64,000 bases of DNA from an uncultured Lachnospiraceae bacterium (GTDB lineage Bacteria; Bacillota; Clostridia; Lachnospirales; Lachnospiraceae): positions 246,382 to 310,381 of the forward strand of contig URMK01000002.1 of assembly GCA_900548905.1 (NCBI GenBank), read 5' to 3'. The notes below the pieces were generated by a model. It was given only the letters and a program-made list of their open reading frames with translations. It was not told where the DNA came from and ran no database searches. Of the stretch, positions 8,131 through 16,993 are shown in pieces (positions within the stretch are counted from its first letter, which is position 1; every line of letters starts with the position of its first letter). A program made the translations under genes and the position numbers.

Positions 8131-9588
8131 ATGGAAATGGATCAGAAAAAACCAAACATCCTTTTTATATTGACCGATGATCAGGGAGCCTGGGCCATGG
8201 GCTGCGCGGGCAATACCGATATTGATACTCCCAATCTGGATCGGCTGGCCGCCCGGGGCTGCCGGTTTGAAAACTTCTTCTGTGCATCACCGGTCTGCTC
8301 TCCCGCCCGGGCCAGCCTGCTCACGGGCCGTATCCCCTCCTCCCACGGCGTACAGGACTGGATTCGTGGCGGAAATCTTGACAAGGATAAACTGAACGCA
8401 CAAATCCGGGAAGATCCTTATTATCTGTGTGAGGAAAAACCGATTTCCTATCTGGATGGGATGCTCACCTACACGGATGTGCTGAAGGAAAACGGTTATA
8501 CCTGCGCCCTGTCCGGGAAATGGCATCTGGGAGACAGCCTGACCCCTCAGCACGGCTTCGATAAATGGTTTACCATCGGGCGGGGAGGCTGTTACTATAA
8601 CAAAGCGGATATTGTGGAGAACGGGGACATTACTTTTGAAAACCGGTATATCACCCATGTGATTACCGATAAGGCACTTTCCTATTTGGATGAATTTAAG
8701 AACCAGGAGAATCCTTTTTACCTGAGTGTCCATTATACGGCGCCCCACTCCCCCTGGGAAGAGGATCAGCATCCGGCGGAATATATAGAACGGTACCGGG
8801 ACTGCGCTTTTACCGCCACCCCGGATCTTCCCATCCATCCCAATCAGACATCAACCGCCCCTTACGGGACAGGAGAAGTACGGAAATCCCTGCTTCGCGG
8901 CTACTATGCCGCCATTACGGCCATGGATGCGGATGTGGGACGGCTGCTGGACAGACTGGAGACTCTGGGGCTGAGTGAGGATACCATCGTCCTGTTTATG
9001 TCTGACAACGGCATGAATATGGGGCATCATGGGATCTGGGGAAAAGGGAACGGAACCTTTCCCTTTAATATGTACGATACCGCAGTAAAAGTACCGTTTC
9101 TGGTATCCTGGCCGGGACGGTACGCTTCCGGTGCAGTCATCCGCAGGATGTGCAGTCAATATGACTTTTTCCAGACGCTGCTGGATATGGCCGGAATTCA
9201 AAGAGAGCTTCCCGACGGTCTCCCCGGCAAAAGCTTTGCGGATGTCTTTTCCGGAAGCACGGATGAGGACGGCTCCGTGGTGATATTTGATGAATACGGC
9301 CCCACCCGCATGATACGGACGGCCGAATGGAAATATATCTGCCGGACCCCCTATGGCCCCGACGAGCTTTACCATCTGCGCACGGATCCGGAGGAAAACC
9401 ATAACCTCATCCTGGATCCTGCCTGTCATTCCCTTATTGACAGTCTGTATGTGGAGCTGACACGCTGGTTTTATACCTATGCAGATCCTGCTGTGGACGC
9501 CGCGCGGGAAGGGGTTACCGGCTGCGGACAGCTGTGCAGGCCAGGCATATATGCCGACCGGAAAAAAGTTTTTTACAGCCATCCTTAA
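8131..9588 (+). CDS. Sulfatase (type I, Cys-type), second copy
   Basis: 485 residues. The N-terminal metal site is ILTDDQG (Asp16/Asp17). The signature CSPAR followed by SLLTG gives Cys56 as the formylglycine precursor, and a later metal site is in MSDNGMNMGHHG near residues 291-302. There is no signal peptide, so it should act in the cytoplasm after import. It differs clearly from the first sulfatase (CSPAR against CAPSR, and a different early region), so the two probably remove different sulfates. AAAGGAA sits before the ATG at 8131. It converges with the CmpB gene, leaving only 5 bases between the two stops. Confidence 0.93.
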   Translation: MEMDQKKPNILFILTDDQGAWAMGCAGNTDIDTPNLDRLAARGCRFENFFCASPVCSPARASLLTGRIPSSHGVQDWIRGGNLDKDKLNAQIREDPYYLCEEKPISYLDGMLTYTDVLKENGYTCALSGKWHLGDSLTPQHGFDKWFTIGRGGCYYNKADIVENGDITFENRYITHVITDKALSYLDEFKNQENPFYLSVHYTAPHSPWEEDQHPAEYIERYRDCAFTATPDLPIHPNQTSTAPYGTGEVRKSLLRGYYAAITAMDADVGRLLDRLETLGLSEDTIVLFMSDNGMNMGHHGIWGKGNGTFPFNMYDTAVKVPFLVSWPGRYASGAVIRRMCSQYDFFQTLLDMAGIQRELPDGLPGKSFADVFSGSTDEDGSVVIFDEYGPTRMIRTAEWKYICRTPYGPDELYHLRTDPEENHNLILDPACHSLIDSLYVELTRWFYTYADPAVDAAREGVTGCGQLCRPGIYADRKKVFYSHP

Positions 9589-9593
9589 AACCG

Positions 9594-10922
9594 TTATTCC
9601 TTGATGATGGCATTGGGATACACCCGCTCCATCCGTTCATCCGGATAATAGGTATCCAGAAAGCTTTCCACGCTGTTTGCCGCAGGTTTTCCCGCATACC
9701 TGTTACTGTAGCGGCCCAATGCCATCCCCGACAATACGATATTCACCGTCATGAACAGGAGAAAGAGCCAGCTAATTACCGTTCCGGCTTTTTTGGGAAC
9801 CTTTTCAATCCATCGGGAAAGGAACGGATATACGTTTTTAATCCACAGCACAGAGGCAAGCCCCCAGAAAAAACAGTAAAGCAGATTAATCCGTCCTCCC
9901 AGATTAAAAGGGATTTTGCTGTAATCCCAGAAAACCGTACCGAAAACCATTTCAGTGAAAACGCTGCATGCATATTCATAGGCTCCGCCCACCACGGTTC
10001 CGAATATAAAGAGATAGCGGTCATCCTTATCCCTGTATTTATGAAGCATCATGGTGAGCACCACCACGCCGATTCCCCAGACAATGCTGAAGGGACCATA
10101 TATTACACTGCTTCGGCTCATCCAGACTCCCGCCGTTACGCGGCAGAATATGGTTTCCGTGATATCCCCCAGAAACGCGCCGATAAAGAACAGCCAGACC
10201 AGCTTGTGGAAGCTGCATCCTTGCGCGAATACCAGGCTTTTTACCCGTTCCTTCCTGCGAAACGCCTCCGCCAGCGCATTCTCCCCTCCCTTCTCCAGAT
10301 TGGGAAAAGCTTTTGTCATACGTTTCCGGATCCCATTGAAAATCGCATTGCCCAGCCGGTTGGAAACCTCCTGCATTCCCGCCGCAATCTCATCAATGCG
10401 CGCTGTCCGCTCCAGCTGCAGGATGGCGCCTGTTACGGAGACAAAATCCGCCGCCGTTGCCACGAGCAGCACAACGGCCGTAATCTTTACGAGCAAAGAA
10501 GGGATCATACCGATGAGAGGGGCGAAAAAAGGGTGGAGAAAGGTAATGATAAGTGCCGCCCCAATTCCCCAAAGCAGGGAAAACTGCGGGCATATGTATC
10601 CGCCTATATTATGCTTATAGCCGGAATAATCCCACCATTTGCACCGGAATACCTTTTCCATGAGAGCGCCGGTAAAAAACTCCACCACAGCCGCCATTAC
10701 CGAACAGCCCAGCGCCAGGAAAACAAAATTTCCTTTCAGGGATCCGAAAAAGAGAAGGATCAGCACCATACCCACGCCGTAAACCGGGCAGAGGGGGCCG
10801 TTCAGAAATCCACGGTTCATAAATTTCCTGTGCTTTATAGCGGCATAGGCGATTTCCGCACACCAGCCTATAAACGAATAAATAAAAAAATACCAAAGCA
10901 GTTCAAAAATTGTCTGTACCAT
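9594..10922 (-). CDS. CmpB-type multi-pass membrane protein (putative type IV ABC permease), duplicated domain
   Basis: 442 residues, strongly hydrophobic. It matches what I know of the putative ABC-transporter type IV/CmpB family. The domain appears twice: the first half has FLNGPLCPVYGVG after an N-terminal FIYSFIGWCAEI segment, and the second half has a matching pair (FFIGAFLGDITETIF, then SVIYGPFSIVWGIG). Its ATG at 10922 lies inside the end of the AraC regulator gene, with GGAG 7 bases upstream, so the two are co-translated. The function of the family is not established; transport is suspected from topology only. Confidence 0.8.
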   Translation of the reverse strand: MVQTIFELLWYFFIYSFIGWCAEIAYAAIKHRKFMNRGFLNGPLCPVYGVGMVLILLFFGSLKGNFVFLALGCSVMAAVVEFFTGALMEKVFRCKWWDYSGYKHNIGGYICPQFSLLWGIGAALIITFLHPFFAPLIGMIPSLLVKITAVVLLVATAADFVSVTGAILQLERTARIDEIAAGMQEVSNRLGNAIFNGIRKRMTKAFPNLEKGGENALAEAFRRKERVKSLVFAQGCSFHKLVWLFFIGAFLGDITETIFCRVTAGVWMSRSSVIYGPFSIVWGIGVVVLTMMLHKYRDKDDRYLFIFGTVVGGAYEYACSVFTEMVFGTVFWDYSKIPFNLGGRINLLYCFFWGLASVLWIKNVYPFLSRWIEKVPKKAGTVISWLFLLFMTVNIVLSGMALGRYSNRYAGKPAANSVESFLDTYYPDERMERVYPNAIIKE

Positions 10923-11754
10923 GTCTGTTCTCCATTCTGTCTCGTTCGTTTTCTCTCATTTGTCTCCGGTAGGCACTCGGCGGCATATGCATCAGCCGCT
11001 TAAAAAACTTGGCGAAATAAAACTGATCGGAAAATTCCAGTTCCTCCGCAATCTGCGCTATTGTTTTGTCACTATGTATCAGCAGCCGGCAGGCCTTCTG
11101 GATCATGAGCTGTTCCAGGTAAATGCCGGGAGTCATCCCGGTTTCCCCGCGGAACCGTTTGGAAAGCGTGCTTTCCGATACATGAAGGCTGGCGGCCAGG
11201 GAACGCACATGATTTCTGGCGCTCACCGGATTCCGGGCCAGCGCAAAAACCTGATCCACCATTTCTGAATAACATTTCATTCCTTCCTCCTGGATCCCTG
11301 CCATTTTTATAAAATCCCCCAATTCCTCCCACAGCATCCCCCGAAGCCGGAAGGCGTCCTCCATATGGGTGGACCAGTAGAGCTTCACCGCCTTTTCCTG
11401 CCGCCCAAAAGGCGCACCTTTCTCAAATATCTCCCCGCAGCCGTAAAATAAATCCATCCCGTTAGGCATGGTGATATTTACATGGAAGTACAGCTGTTCC
11501 ATGTATTCGTCACACCGGTAATCGTATAAAAGCCCCGCCGGTATCAGGTATATATGCCCTTTCCGTAACGGGAACTCCCGTCCCTGCAGGATAACCGTCC
11601 CTTCTCCTTCCGGAATATAATAAATCCTGGAATAGGGGGAACACACATTTTTCATATTCCAGGAGGTATCCGCCTTCGCAAAGCCGGAATCCGCCACTTC
11701 CAGGCTGAGCTTTTTCCACAGCTTTACAGGCTTTTGGTTCGTAGAATAAATCAT
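10903..11754 (-). CDS. AraC-family transcriptional regulator
   Basis: 283 residues. The N-terminal cupin-like sensor half includes GEGTVILQGREFPLRKGHIYL. The C-terminal AraC double helix-turn-helix spans about residues 175-270 (SLAASLHVSESTLSKRFR and TIAQIAEELEFSDQFYFAKF). The frame is open upstream to 11832, but ATG 11754 has GGAG 9 bases before it. It is divergent from the alpha-L-fucosidase gene at 11900 and overlaps the CmpB gene downstream. It is a likely local regulator of the fucosidase; the inducer is unknown. Confidence 0.88.
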   Translation of the reverse strand: MIYSTNQKPVKLWKKLSLEVADSGFAKADTSWNMKNVCSPYSRIYYIPEGEGTVILQGREFPLRKGHIYLIPAGLLYDYRCDEYMEQLYFHVNITMPNGMDLFYGCGEIFEKGAPFGRQEKAVKLYWSTHMEDAFRLRGMLWEELGDFIKMAGIQEEGMKCYSEMVDQVFALARNPVSARNHVRSLAASLHVSESTLSKRFRGETGMTPGIYLEQLMIQKACRLLIHSDKTIAQIAEELEFSDQFYFAKFFKRLMHMPPSAYRRQMRENERDRMENRHGTDNF

Positions 11755-11899
11755 GCTGAAAACTCCATATTTTTTCTCGTTTTTGACATGTTCTCCCGCT
11801 CCATTATTAACTACAATATACCCATCATACATCTTGGCCGCCGGTAATAAGGCAGGTAAAAATAAAGATGTGCCGCAGTTACGGCAGAACGGAGGAAAT

Positions 11900-13219
11900 A
11901 TGTCAAGCTATGTTACCCGCAAAACCCCCGGAGACACCAGCTGGTTCACCCATGACCGGTTCGGTATGTTCATCCATTTCGGGCTTTATGCAATGCCCGC
12001 ACGTCATGAATGGGTGAAAACCAATGAAAAAATCTCCGAAGAGCATTACGATCTCTATTTCAAACATTTTAACCCGGATCTTTATGACCCGAAGGAATGG
12101 GCGAAACAGGCGAAAGCCGCCGGCATGAAATATGTGGTTATGACCACCAAACACCATGAAGGCTTCTGCCTGTTCGACAGCAAATATACAGACTACAAAT
12201 CCACCAATACCCCCTGCGGGAAGGATTTAATCCGGGAATATGTGGATGCTTTCCGCGCGGAGGGACTGCACATCGGGTTCTATTACTCTCTCATCGACTG
12301 GCATCATCCGGATTTTCCCATTGATGTCCTGCATCCCCGCAGAGACGATGCGGACGCCCTTGAACTAAACCAGGGACGGGACATGCAGAAATATGCGGAA
12401 TACATGAGGAACCAGGTTACCGAGCTGCTTACCAACTACGGAAAAATCGATGTCCTCTGGTTTGATTTTTCCTACGACGGCAGGGATGGGGAAGGCCCCT
12501 GTTCCTGGATGAAGGGGAAAGGAAAAGAGGACTGGGAAGCCGAAAAACTCCTTGCTACGGCACGCTCCCTCCAGCCGGATATTATCATCGATAACCGTAC
12601 GGATATCGAACAGGATCTCTGGACTCCGGAACAGTATCAGCCCACCGGCTGGATCACCCACAAGGAAACCGGTGAGCTGGTTACCTGGGAAGCCTGCCAG
12701 ACCTTTTCCGGCTCCTGGGGCTATTACCGTGATGAGCAGACCTGGAAAACACCGGAAATGCTTCTCCGTATGCTGATCAATACGGTATCCTGCGGCGGCA
12801 ACCTGCTGATGAATGTAGGCCCCACCTCCAGAGGTTATCTGGATTACCGCGCGGAGGAAGCTCTGAAGGTCTATGCGGACTGGATGAAATATAACAGCCG
12901 CTCCATTTACGGCTGCACCATGGCGGAACCGGAATTTACCGCTCCTGCCGACTGCCGTTATACCCAGAGCGAGGACGGAAGCCGACTGTATCTCCATCTG
13001 TTCGCCTATCCCTTCGCCCATCTGTGTCTGCCAGGTTTGGCGGGAAAGGTGGAATATGTACAGTTCCTTCATGACGGAAGCGAAATCCTGTTCACCGAAG
13101 GCACCATTGATCATTTTTCCGCACAGGAGGAAGATAAGAAAAACGATGATCTAATTCTCTACCTTCCTCCGGTGAAGCCCCACAGCCTGGTACCCGTTAT
13201 TGAGCTGTTCCTGAAATAA
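11900..13219 (+). CDS. Alpha-L-fucosidase, GH29
   Basis: 439 residues; releases terminal alpha-L-fucose from glycans. The GH29 catalytic barrel begins at once (WFTHDRFGMFIHFGLYAMPA, then KYVVMTTKHHEGFCLFDSKY). Asp189 in DVLWFDFSYDG is the expected nucleophile. No signal peptide is present, so action in the cytoplasm on imported oligosaccharides is inferred. The frame runs back to 11753, but GGAGG (11891-11895) directly precedes the ATG at 11900. It is followed by a strong hairpin terminator and probably supplies fucose to Fkp at 25894-28944. Catalytic class is confident; linkage preference is unknown. Confidence 0.93.
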   Translation: MSSYVTRKTPGDTSWFTHDRFGMFIHFGLYAMPARHEWVKTNEKISEEHYDLYFKHFNPDLYDPKEWAKQAKAAGMKYVVMTTKHHEGFCLFDSKYTDYKSTNTPCGKDLIREYVDAFRAEGLHIGFYYSLIDWHHPDFPIDVLHPRRDDADALELNQGRDMQKYAEYMRNQVTELLTNYGKIDVLWFDFSYDGRDGEGPCSWMKGKGKEDWEAEKLLATARSLQPDIIIDNRTDIEQDLWTPEQYQPTGWITHKETGELVTWEACQTFSGSWGYYRDEQTWKTPEMLLRMLINTVSCGGNLLMNVGPTSRGYLDYRAEEALKVYADWMKYNSRSIYGCTMAEPEFTAPADCRYTQSEDGSRLYLHLFAYPFAHLCLPGLAGKVEYVQFLHDGSEILFTEGTIDHFSAQEEDKKNDDLILYLPPVKPHSLVPVIELFLK

Positions 13220-13285
13220 AAGGCGGGATAAGCGGCGTTATTTCCGGAGGAGGCCGCACATTTTAAAGCTAATTATATAGGATAA

Positions 13286-13321
13286 GAAACGCCATTGCAA
13301 ATATTTCTGCAATGGCGTTTC
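13286..13321. terminator. Strong hairpin between convergent fucosidase and MATE genes
   Basis: A perfect 14-base stem (13286-13299 pairing with 13308-13321, core GCCATTGCA/TGCAATGGC) with an 8-base loop. It lies between the stops of two convergent genes and probably serves both. The T-run on the plus side is short (CCTGTTTTGG). Confidence 0.75.
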
Positions 13322-13338
13322 CTGTTTTGGAAACCCGT

Positions 13339-14715
13339 TTATAATACATCGGCCCGTACAGCGTTCTCTGTTGTCTGCTGTCTTTCCTTATAAAACTGTA
13401 TCCCTACATAGATCAGGGTGTAAAAGGCCATAAAACCGGAAACCACAGGCGCAATAGCCCCTATCCGGGTGAGATCCCCGGGCCAGTATGTATAAACCAA
13501 ATGAATCAGGGGAATCCGCAGGGCCAGTGCCCCGAAGCCGCAGCTTATCATGGTAAATATGGTTTTGGATCGCCCGTTCAGATACCCGTTCAGGCAGAAA
13601 ACAAAGCTTACGGCGATATAATCATAGCTGCAAGTGACAAAAAAGGGGATCCCTGCTTCAATGATGGCCGGGTCTCCGGAAAATATACCAATCATGGACT
13701 GCGGAGACAACTGCGCCCACAGCCAGAAAAGGGAGGAGGCCGCAACAGCGAATACGAGGCCTGCAAACAGACTTTTTCTGGCGCGTTCCGGTTTCCCGGC
13801 TCCGTAATTCTGCGCCGTAACCGCTGCCAGCGCATTGGCGACAGAGGTCGCGGGCAGCATGGCAAATACATCATATTTGCTGGCAATGCCCACTGCGGAA
13901 GCCGCATAGATCCCAAGCCTGTTCGTTACGCTGGTCAGATACAGAAAGGAAAACCGCACCATGCATTCCTGCAGGGAAATGGGGATTCCCACCCAGGCAA
14001 GTTCTCTTACCTTTCCCGGGTCAATCCGGAAATTCTCAAGCCGGAAGGTGAAGATAAAACGCCTGCGGTTCAGATAGATGATTGCCGTTATCATACTTAC
14101 CGCCTGGGATCCGATGGTAGCCAAAGCGACGCCTGCCACCCCCAGTCCGGCTCCCTTTACCAGGACGAAATCCCCCGCAATATTCAGGATACAGGAAAGC
14201 GCAATAAAGAGCATCGGGCTGCGGGAATCCCCGTATCCCCGCAGAATGGCACTGATTGCATTATAGCCGCAGATGAACAGGATCCCGCAGCAGCAGATGC
14301 GCACGTAGGTTCCCGCCAATTCAAAGGATGCCTCCGGAGTTTTGAGCAGAAGCAGGATCTGATCTGTCAGCAGAAGCATCAGTGCAGTAAGCAGAGCTGC
14401 AACCATAGCAAATACGGTGAGGGTGCTCCCTATCGTTTTCTTAACTTCCTCTTCCGCTTCCATCCCCGTATATTTACCAACCAGAATCGTACTTCCCAGT
14501 GTCAGCCCTGTAATCAAACTCGTGATGATCTGCGTTACTTGTGTTCCTGTAGAAACCGCCGCCACGCTTTCCGGGCTGCAGTATCTGCCGATGACAAACA
14601 AATCAACGGCTCCATACAGGGCCTGTATGATATTTGCCGCGATAAAGGGTACGGCAAAGGTAAACAGTACCCGGATCACATTCCCTTTTGTCAGATTATT
14701 CTCTGTCCGTTTCAT
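13339..14715 (-). CDS. MATE-family multidrug/organic cation efflux pump
   Basis: 458 residues with about 12 hydrophobic segments; cation-coupled efflux across the inner membrane. The N-terminus (KGNVIRVLFTFAVPFIAANI) and the repeated NA-x-x-A-I-L-R-G-Y-G-D type loop (NAISAILRGYGDSRSPM) are characteristic of MATE proteins. The frame is open to 14829, but AGGAGAG precedes the ATG at 14715, and the promoter lies inside that upstream stretch. The promoter has the MerR-type layout (see 14753-14783), and a BmrR-like regulator is encoded at 16130-16993. Induction by a small-molecule ligand is therefore likely. Confidence 0.9.
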   Translation of the reverse strand: MKRTENNLTKGNVIRVLFTFAVPFIAANIIQALYGAVDLFVIGRYCSPESVAAVSTGTQVTQIITSLITGLTLGSTILVGKYTGMEAEEEVKKTIGSTLTVFAMVAALLTALMLLLTDQILLLLKTPEASFELAGTYVRICCCGILFICGYNAISAILRGYGDSRSPMLFIALSCILNIAGDFVLVKGAGLGVAGVALATIGSQAVSMITAIIYLNRRRFIFTFRLENFRIDPGKVRELAWVGIPISLQECMVRFSFLYLTSVTNRLGIYAASAVGIASKYDVFAMLPATSVANALAAVTAQNYGAGKPERARKSLFAGLVFAVAASSLFWLWAQLSPQSMIGIFSGDPAIIEAGIPFFVTCSYDYIAVSFVFCLNGYLNGRSKTIFTMISCGFGALALRIPLIHLVYTYWPGDLTRIGAIAPVVSGFMAFYTLIYVGIQFYKERQQTTENAVRADVL

Positions 14716-14752
14716 ATGTAGTTCTCTCCTGTAGATATATGAATATGGACAA

Positions 14753-14783
14753 AGAATAAACCCTCCAGTAACTGGAGGGTCAA
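14753..14783 (-). promoter_or_regulatory. MerR-type promoter/operator of the MATE gene
   Basis: On the minus strand, TTGACC (-35, 14778-14783) and TATTCT (-10, 14753-14758) are separated by 19 bases. The spacer contains most of a dyad, ACCCTCCAG/CTGGAGGGT with a TTA centre (14760-14780). An over-long 19-base spacer filled by a dyad is the hallmark of promoters untwisted by MerR-family activators. The MATE start codon follows 38 bases later with AGGAGAG. Confidence 0.8.
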
Positions 14784-14825
14784 CCCTTTTTATTTTTTTA
14801 CCTGCCCGGACATAAGGATAATCCG

Positions 14826-16103
14826 TCAACAGCCTTCCTCCATCTCCGGCACCGGAAGGAAACGCAGGGAACCGTCTTTGCGTGCCTTCGCCTCATAAAA
14901 ATGCACCGTTCCGCCATAGTCAACATCCGGATCCACATAGAAACCCGCAAAGAGGATCCGCCCCTCTTTCCATTCCGCCGCCTTGGGGACGCGGTAGGCA
15001 CGTTCCATCACGATATTATCCTCCGGGGCCTGCCATGGGCCGAACGGGTTCGGCGAAAAAAAGTATCTGGCCGTACCGAAATTGCTGTATACCAGATAAT
15101 AATATCCCCCGAGTTTAAAATAATCACTGCATTCCGGCTGGTCGCTGATATCCAGCACCACAAGGGGTTCCGCCGTCTCCCAAGTAACGAGATCGGAGGA
15201 TAACAGATGTGCAAGACAGCCTCTGCTCTGCCCGTCCTTTATGAGAGAGGTTGTTACAAACATATGAAACGTTCCCCGCTCATCCCGGATCACCTTTGGA
15301 TCCCGGGCCGACGCCCCGTCGTAAGGGGGCTGCAGGGCAAAAACCTCATGGCTCTTTATGAAATGAATGCCGTCCTCCGATACGGCGCAGGTAAGCTGCG
15401 CAGGGGATCCGTCACACATACGGACCGCATAAAAAGCATGGTATTTTCCGTCATGGAACAGAACCGATCCCGTACAGATGGATCCTTCCGCTTCTTCATC
15501 AATTCCCACGGCAATCGGGTATTCCGTCCAGTTCACCAGATCCCTGGTCGCAACATGCGCCCACTGATGGGCTCCCAGCCCCCATTTGCTTTTATGGCCC
15601 CGGCGGTCAAACAAATAAAAGAGATGGAAGGTTCCCTCCCAATAAAAAGGCATGCAGTCACCGAGATGCACATTGGCCCCTTCCGGTTTCCATCCCTGTA
15701 TCCCTGTAAAAGTACGTTCTTTTTCATGTCTTACAGGACATTTTCCCAACTGCAGGCTTACCGGGATTCCCTGTCCCGTTTTACAGATTCCTGCGATATC
15801 CACCTGCCCGATAGGCCAGTCCTCATCCGCCAGCTCTCCTTCGGCCCACAGCTCCAGCCTGTACCCGGTATAAGTAAGCATGGCCTCATATCCCGGCTCA
15901 CATGCAGCCTCCAGCTTAACCGGCTCCGTCCTGACAGGAAACCGGATGCTGACGGAAAGCTTCCCTTTTCTGAATTCCAGTTCAAAACCCCTTCCGTCAT
16001 CCTCTCCTAAAAAGATAATCCCTTCTTCTTCCGGGATCCGGAACCCCAGTGTCCATGGCACGGGACCTTTTTCTCTTCCGGAAGAATCTCTCCCTTTTTC
16101 CAT
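14826..16103 (-). CDS. Glycoside hydrolase, GH32/GH43-like beta-propeller
   Basis: 425 residues. An N-terminal beta-sandwich-like region (about 1-125) is followed by a propeller-type catalytic part. That part contains GDCMPFYWEGTFHLFYLFDR, TRDLVNWTEYPIAV, CTGSVLFHDGKYHAFYA, SARDPKV and an ECSDYFKLGGYYYLVYS strand. ARDPKV resembles the RDP motif of GH32, but the N-terminal WMNDPNG of true fructosidases is replaced by GDCMPFY, so fructan activity should not be assumed. No signal peptide. AAAGGGG precedes the ATG at 16103. It sits 26 bases downstream of the MerR-family gene on the same strand. Its substrate is unknown. Confidence 0.75.
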   Translation of the reverse strand: MEKGRDSSGREKGPVPWTLGFRIPEEEGIIFLGEDDGRGFELEFRKGKLSVSIRFPVRTEPVKLEAACEPGYEAMLTYTGYRLELWAEGELADEDWPIGQVDIAGICKTGQGIPVSLQLGKCPVRHEKERTFTGIQGWKPEGANVHLGDCMPFYWEGTFHLFYLFDRRGHKSKWGLGAHQWAHVATRDLVNWTEYPIAVGIDEEAEGSICTGSVLFHDGKYHAFYAVRMCDGSPAQLTCAVSEDGIHFIKSHEVFALQPPYDGASARDPKVIRDERGTFHMFVTTSLIKDGQSRGCLAHLLSSDLVTWETAEPLVVLDISDQPECSDYFKLGGYYYLVYSNFGTARYFFSPNPFGPWQAPEDNIVMERAYRVPKAAEWKEGRILFAGFYVDPDVDYGGTVHFYEAKARKDGSLRFLPVPEMEEGC

Positions 16104-16129
16104 TTAATTACCCCTTTTTTCCTGTGTTT

Positions 16130-16993
16130 TCAGGAATCCCTCCTGATGCTTTCAGTATACTGGGCGTCGCGGTGCACTGCAACAGGAATCTGCAGCTCCG
16201 TCACATATTTTCCCTGATCATCGGTGAAGCCGGAATCTATCCAGGTAATTTCCACGGAATCCCCGGCGCAGAAAAGCTTCTGCTGTTTCATATATTCCAG
16301 GAGCTTTTCATAATAGGAAGCGGAATCCTGATGGGTACCTGTATACAAAATACTGAGATATTCCCCCTCCGGTAGCAGGGTACGTTCTCCCTGATAATTA
16401 TCTTCCTCTTCCAGTAAAATAAAGATACCTGAGAAATGGGCAAACTGCCTTTTCAGCAGATCGGTCCTGCTGATGGACACTCCCACCTTTCCCAGAAAAA
16501 CAGAAGGCGGAAGCTGGCTTGTCCGTTCCAGTTCCCGGATAGGATATTCCAGGCTTTCCTCCAGGGAGATCTCTTTTTTCAGGAAAGCCGCAGAGCGGGC
16601 GGGAACGAATTTCCTGCAGATTTCTCCCAAAGGCGCATTCATCGCATAATGCAGTTGATCCAGCCTGGTGGCAAGCTTCCTTTCTATGGCGTGCAGCGAA
16701 GAAAGCTGCTTTCTGGTTTCTTCCAGCTGCTCCTCCAGGATCTGCTCTATAACCGTAGTATCCCTGTTCTCAAAAAATGCCCTGATTTTATCCAGCGGCA
16801 TATTCAGGGTACGCAGATATTTAATGGTATTCATCCGTTCAAACTGCCTGGAAGAATAATATCGGTAACCGGTGGAGGCGTCCACCATCTCCGGCTTAAG
16901 CAGGCCGATTTCATCATAATAACGCAGCGTCCGGATGTTGGTACGGAAAAGCCTGCCCATTTCCCCTATAGTAAAAAGATTACTTATATCCAT
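16130..16993 (-). CDS. MerR-family regulator, BmrR-like with GyrI-type effector domain
   Basis: 287 residues. The winged helix at residues 6-75 has FTIGEMGRLFRTNIRTLRYYDEIGLL and ASTGYRYYSSRQF. A dimerisation coiled coil follows (about 80-115), then a C-terminal GyrI/BmrR-like ligand domain with LPEGEYLSILYTGTHQDS and a final VTELQIPV strand. I chose ATG 16993 because it begins the HTH. It overlaps the end of the chromate-type transporter gene by 10 bases, and upstream in-frame codons would lie deep inside that gene. Its most likely target is the 19-base-spacer promoter of the MATE pump at 14753-14783, by analogy with BmrR/Bmr; binding is inferred. Confidence 0.88.
   Translation of the reverse strand: MDISNLFTIGEMGRLFRTNIRTLRYYDEIGLLKPEMVDASTGYRYYSSRQFERMNTIKYLRTLNMPLDKIRAFFENRDTTVIEQILEEQLEETRKQLSSLHAIERKLATRLDQLHYAMNAPLGEICRKFVPARSAAFLKKEISLEESLEYPIRELERTSQLPPSVFLGKVGVSISRTDLLKRQFAHFSGIFILLEEEDNYQGERTLLPEGEYLSILYTGTHQDSASYYEKLLEYMKQQKLFCAGDSVEITWIDSGFTDDQGKYVTELQIPVAVHRDAQYTESIRRDS

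Noticed and set aside
9534..11003. 489-codon plus-strand open frame opposite the CmpB gene
   Set aside because: Its product is rich in His, Arg, Pro and Gln, has no motif or ribosome binding site, and mirrors the hydrophobic minus-strand gene, which has clear family blocks.
13501..14721. 406-codon plus-strand open frame opposite the MATE gene
   Set aside because: Low-complexity shadow of the transporter; no start signal and no recognisable domain.
14826..16103. Beta-fructofuranosidase assignment
   Set aside because: The WMNDPNG-type nucleophile motif of GH32 fructosidases is absent, so only a GH32/GH43-like fold is claimed.
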